Assembly: GCF_001888805.2 (NCBI RefSeq)
Contig: NZ_CP019113.1
Coordinates: 2,604,001 to 2,668,000 of the forward strand
Direction: 5' to 3'
DNA from: Enterobacter sp. SA187
GTDB taxonomy: Bacteria; Pseudomonadota; Gammaproteobacteria; Enterobacterales; Enterobacteriaceae
DNA length: 64,000 bases
A model generated the notes under the pieces. The model saw only the letters and a program-made list of their open reading frames with translations. It was not told the origin of the DNA and ran no database searches. The position numbers and the translations under genes are program-made. Shown here piece by piece: positions 60,988-64,000 of this stretch (its first letter is position 1; every line of letters starts with the position of its first letter).

Positions 60988-62310
60988 ATGTCTGATGCAA
61001 ACATGAAACCGAATATGCAGTCGTTTGTTGATCGATTTGTTGAGTTCTCCGCCCGTATCGCCAACCAGGTGCATCTGCGCTCGCTGCGCGATGCCTTTGC
61101 GGCGGTGATGCCCATTTTCATTCTTGCCGGGCTGGCGGTACTGGTGAATAACGTGGTGTTTCCCTGGGTGATGGACGGGGAGCTGCTCACGCGCTTTAAA
61201 GTGTGGGGCGATGTCATTATCAACGGCACGCTGAACATTGCGGCGCTGTTGATCGCGCCGATGATCGCCTGGTCGCTGGCGCGCAACAAAAATTTCGACA
61301 ACCCGGTCTCGGCAGTGGTGATCGCCTTATCCAGCTTTATCATTATGATGCCGATCCAGCTCGACGTGGTGCCGGTGGGCGGCAAGACGACGGTAACCGT
61401 CGGCCAGATGCTGTCGTTCGCCAACATTGGCACCACCGGGATTTTCGCCGGGGTGATCATCGGCCTGCTGTCCACCGAGCTGTTTATCCGCATTGCCGGG
61501 ATCAAAAAGCTCGATATTTCCCTGGGCGAAAACGTGCCGCCGGCGGTGAGTAAATCCTTTTCCGCGCTGCTGCCGACCATTTTTACGCTCTCCACTTTCG
61601 CCATCATCGCCGCGCTGCTGGCGAACGTGCTGCATACCGATCTGATCCATCTGATCACCACGCTCATCCAGCAGCCGCTGCGTCTGATCAACACCAGTCT
61701 GCCGGGCACGCTTTTTATCTACAGCTTCGGCAACTTTCTCTTTACGCTGGGGATCCATCAGTCGGTGGTTAACGCCGTGGTGCTGGAGCCGTTCCTGCTG
61801 ATCAATACCAACGAAAATATGATCGCCTTTGCCAACGGGCAGCCGATCCCGCATATCATCAACAATATTTTTGTGCCGACGTTCGGCATGATTGGCGGCA
61901 CCGGCAGCACGTTGTCGCTGCTTATCGCCATCTTTCTGTTCTCGCGCCAGAAGGCGGCGAAACAGGTGGCGCGTCTGTCCATTTCGCCGGGACTGTTTAA
62001 CATCAACGAGCCGGTGATTTTCGGTCTGCCGATTGTGTTTAACATTCCGCTGATGATCCCCTTTGTGCTCTTGCCTGCTATCGGGATTTTCTTTGCCTGG
62101 ATCTGCACCACCCTCGGGTTGATGTCGCGCTGCGTGGTGATGATCCCCTGGACCACGCCGCCGGTTTTAAGCGCCTGGCTGGCGACGGCGGGGGACTGGC
62201 GGGCGGTGGTCGTTCAGTTGATAATCATCGTCTTTGGTGTATTCTTCTACCTGCCTTTCCTCAAGATAGCCGAGCGAGTGGCCTTAAAAAACAGTGGGAT
62301 AGTCGAATAA
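60988..62310 (+). CDS. PTS EIIC permease, lactose/cellobiose family
   Basis: A 440-residue membrane protein with about ten spans, of the CelB/ChbC type. Blocks include LRDAFAAVMPIFILAGLAVL, IHQSVVNAVVLEPF and FNINEPVIFGLPIVFNIPL, the latter two around the substrate site. No EIIA or EIIB domain is fused to it, and neither is encoded nearby. It must borrow them, perhaps from a chb/cel system elsewhere. It is transcribed with the phospho-beta-glucosidase upstream (49-base gap) and gntR downstream (15-base gap). Confidence 0.92.
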   Translation: MSDANMKPNMQSFVDRFVEFSARIANQVHLRSLRDAFAAVMPIFILAGLAVLVNNVVFPWVMDGELLTRFKVWGDVIINGTLNIAALLIAPMIAWSLARNKNFDNPVSAVVIALSSFIIMMPIQLDVVPVGGKTTVTVGQMLSFANIGTTGIFAGVIIGLLSTELFIRIAGIKKLDISLGENVPPAVSKSFSALLPTIFTLSTFAIIAALLANVLHTDLIHLITTLIQQPLRLINTSLPGTLFIYSFGNFLFTLGIHQSVVNAVVLEPFLLINTNENMIAFANGQPIPHIINNIFVPTFGMIGGTGSTLSLLIAIFLFSRQKAAKQVARLSISPGLFNINEPVIFGLPIVFNIPLMIPFVLLPAIGIFFAWICTTLGLMSRCVVMIPWTTPPVLSAWLATAGDWRAVVVQLIIIVFGVFFYLPFLKIAERVALKNSGIVE

Positions 62311-62325
62311 TAAAAGGAACGGGCA

Positions 62326-63042
62326 ATGTCGGCGAAATACGTTTCTATCGCGCGGGAAATTAAGCAGCGCATCATGAGCGGACAGTATTCTGCCAGCGAG
62401 CCGCTGCCCGATCAGTTCGCTCTGGCGGCGGAGTTCAGCACCAGCCGCATGACTATCCAGCAGGCGATACGCCAGCTGATCGTCGAAGGGCTGGTGTATA
62501 CCCGTCAGGGGCAGGGCACCTTTATCCGCAAGAATTTCCTTCAGCTCTCGCAATGGGATCTGCCCGGCAGCGACTATTTCGGCGCGACCAAAACCTGGGA
62601 AAACGTCGGCACCGTCACCAGCGAGATCATCCGCTTCGATTTACGCTTTGCCGATGAAAAAGAGCAGGCCTCGCTGCTGATCGACGCCGATGCGCCGGTC
62701 TATGACTTCGTGCGCCTGCGGCTGCTTGACGGCGAACCGGTCTCGCTGGAGTTTACGCTGATGCCGGTGGCGCTGGTGCCCGGCCTTAACCGCGGCCATC
62801 TGCAAAGTTCAGTGTTTCGCTATGTGCAGGACACCCTGGCGCTGAAACTTATGGGTTCGTACCGCGTGGTGCGCGCCCTGAAGCCGAACGCCGAGGATAA
62901 ACGTTACCTGAGCTGCGACGACACCGATCCGGTGCTGGAAGTGGAGCAGGTGGTTTATCTGGAAGATGGCACGCCGCTGGAGTATGCCCACTGCCATTAT
63001 CGCTACGATCATGGCGGCATTATCATGGTCAATCACGGATAA
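62326..63042 (+). CDS. GntR/UTRA-family regulator of the bgl-like operon
   Basis: A 238-residue regulator with an N-terminal winged helix (LPDQFALAAEFSTSRMTIQQ, then AIRQLIVEGLVYTRQGQGTF) and a C-terminal UTRA domain (about 80-235) that would bind a sugar phosphate. It is the last gene of the operon and so probably controls it by feedback on the 18-base palindrome at 59504. It is distinct in sequence from the GntR protein at 24494. Confidence 0.9.
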   Translation: MSAKYVSIAREIKQRIMSGQYSASEPLPDQFALAAEFSTSRMTIQQAIRQLIVEGLVYTRQGQGTFIRKNFLQLSQWDLPGSDYFGATKTWENVGTVTSEIIRFDLRFADEKEQASLLIDADAPVYDFVRLRLLDGEPVSLEFTLMPVALVPGLNRGHLQSSVFRYVQDTLALKLMGSYRVVRALKPNAEDKRYLSCDDTDPVLEVEQVVYLEDGTPLEYAHCHYRYDHGGIIMVNHG

Positions 63043-63073
63043 AAAAAAGCGATGGTTTCCCATCGCTTTTTTT
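63041..63073. terminator. Bidirectional terminator between gntR and ldtB
   Basis: GCGATGG-TTTC-CCATCGC flanked by eight A on the left and seven T on the right. It ends both converging transcripts. Confidence 0.92.
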
Positions 63074-63092
63074 GTTTACTGCCGGGGCAGGA

Positions 63093-64000
63093 TCAGTTCA
63101 GACGAACCGGCATACCGGAGCGGTTTTCAATCGCCTGCTCAACAACGGCCTGGTCAACGTCAGCCTGGCTGGTCACGCTCTGCACGCTTTTGGTGAGGGT
63201 GATCGGTACGATTTCGCCGCCTTCAAACTGCGCTTCGGTGGTGGACAGCGGATTGTGCACTTCCACATAACGGCTGCCATCCGGCTCGGTGGTGGCTTTC
63301 ACCGGCTCATCGATAAACTGAACGCGGGTGCCGACCGGCACGTTCTGGAACAGGAACTTAATGTCTTCGTTACGCAGACGCACGCAGCCGTGGCTTACGC
63401 GCAGGCCGATACCAAAGTTGGCGTTGGTGCCGTGAATGGCATACAGACGGCCAATGTAGAGCGCGTACAGACCCATCGGGTTATCCGGGCCAGCCGGAAC
63501 TACTGCGGGCAGCGGGTTGCCGGCGGCAATATATTCCGCATGCATTTTGGCGGTCGGCGTCCAGGTCGGGCCGGCTTTTTTACGCTCAACTTTAGTAGTC
63601 CAGTTGATCGGCGTATCTTTGCCTAACTGACCGATACCAATCGGCAGCACGATCACCGTGTTGGTGCCTTTCGGGTAGTAGTAGAGGCGCATTTCGGCGC
63701 TGTTGATCACAATGCCTTCATGAACGGTGTCCGGCAGGATCAGCTGCTGCGGGATATTCAGTACGCTACCGCCTTTCGGCAGGTAAGTGTCCACGCCCGG
63801 GTTCGCTTCCAGCAGGTTAGACAGGCCCATCTGGTATTGCGCCGCAAAGTACTCCAGCGGCTGCTGGTTCCCTTCCGGAATGGTGATGACCTGGTTCTGG
63901 CCAACCAGACGGCTGCCGTCGGTTGGCAGTGGATAAGTTACTGCAGAGGCAGATTTGCAAAACCCTACTACCGCGAAAGCCGCCGCTAAAATCGTTGTTA
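63093..64000 (-). CDS. ldtB: L,D-transpeptidase LdtB, 5' end beyond window
   Basis: Periplasmic YkuD-family enzyme (YbiS) that cross-links Braun lipoprotein to peptidoglycan. The catalytic block is HGTNANFGIGLRVSHGCVRL, with the SHGCVR cysteine. The LysM-like N-terminal part (VGQNQVITIPEGNQQPLEYF) and most of the signal peptide (TTILAAAFAVVGFC, ending SASA) can be read up to the window edge. Only the first few residues, with the start codon, are missing. The frame is open and intact to 64000. The C-terminus NRSGMPVRLN is identical to E. coli as I remember it. Confidence 0.96.
   Translation of the reverse strand, partial: TTILAAAFAVVGFCKSASAVTYPLPTDGSRLVGQNQVITIPEGNQQPLEYFAAQYQMGLSNLLEANPGVDTYLPKGGSVLNIPQQLILPDTVHEGIVINSAEMRLYYYPKGTNTVIVLPIGIGQLGKDTPINWTTKVERKKAGPTWTPTAKMHAEYIAAGNPLPAVVPAGPDNPMGLYALYIGRLYAIHGTNANFGIGLRVSHGCVRLRNEDIKFLFQNVPVGTRVQFIDEPVKATTEPDGSRYVEVHNPLSTTEAQFEGGEIVPITLTKSVQSVTSQADVDQAVVEQAIENRSGMPVRLN

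Overview
The window is chromosomal DNA of a member of the Enterobacteriaceae that is not E. coli. I would place it near Enterobacter, Kosakonia, Lelliottia or Klebsiella, but I cannot name the species from the sequence alone. It is GC-rich, and its backbone follows the order uvrB, yvcK, moaABCDE, ybhL, ybhN, clsB, ybhP, ybhQ, ybhRSFG, cecR, rhlE, dinG, ybiB, ybiJ, ybiI, rlmF, ybiO, glnQPH, dps, rhtA, ompX, opgE, mntS, mntR, ybiR, ldtB. That is the E. coli K-12 order as I remember it. Most backbone proteins are the same length as, or within a few residues of, their E. coli orthologues. Accessory blocks interrupt this backbone.

Region by region: (1) 1-1529 is the 3' part of uvrB. (2) 1530-8848 lies between uvrB and yvcK, which are adjacent in E. 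coli. It holds a vapBC toxin-antitoxin pair, a PLP-dependent trans-sulfuration enzyme with an NhaC-type transporter, and the polymyxin-resistance operon eptA-basR-basS. It also holds an easily missed 29-codon gene for a PmrR-like membrane peptide, preceded by a PmrA box. (3) 8849-12803 is yvcK and the molybdopterin operon moaABCDE, with a ModE box and a Moco riboswitch leader. (4) 12862-24399 is a run of envelope genes (ybhL, ybhN, clsB, ybhP, ybhQ), the CecR-controlled ABC exporter ybhGFSR, and rhlE. (5) 24494-28297 is an alpha-glucoside PTS cluster (GntR regulator, EIICB, GH4 phospho-glucosidase). (6) 28425-45510 is backbone from dinG to ybiR, including the sigma-54/NtrC-controlled glnHPQ operon, dps, ompX and the manganese pair mntS/mntR. 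(7) 45612-49826 is an EmrA/EmrB/NodT tripartite exporter. (8) 49935-50975 is an aldo/keto reductase. (9) 51077-58872 is a six-gene operon that joins a UhpABC-like hexose-phosphate sensing system to an AfuABC transporter. (10) 58873-59558 is a gene-free stretch rich in repeats and hairpins. (11) 59559-63042 is a phospho-beta-glucosidase, EIIC and GntR operon. (12) 63093 to the end is ldtB, cut by the window edge.

Several modules share a theme of envelope stress and phosphorylated or phosphotransferred sugars. BasRS would drive eptA (phosphoethanolamine on lipid A) and probably the PmrR-like peptide. OpgE, ClsB and LdtB also modify the envelope. Three separate sugar modules (agl-like, bgl-like and uhp/afu-like) equip the cell for plant- or host-derived glycosides and sugar phosphates.

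The observations I rate most worth following are the PmrR-like peptide at the pmrCAB locus with a hairpin over its ribosome-binding site, the uhp/afu operon with a REP element after the binding-protein gene, the lyase/NhaC pair with a structured leader, the repeat-rich gap at 58.9-59.5 kb, and the EIIC that has no EIIA or EIIB beside it.
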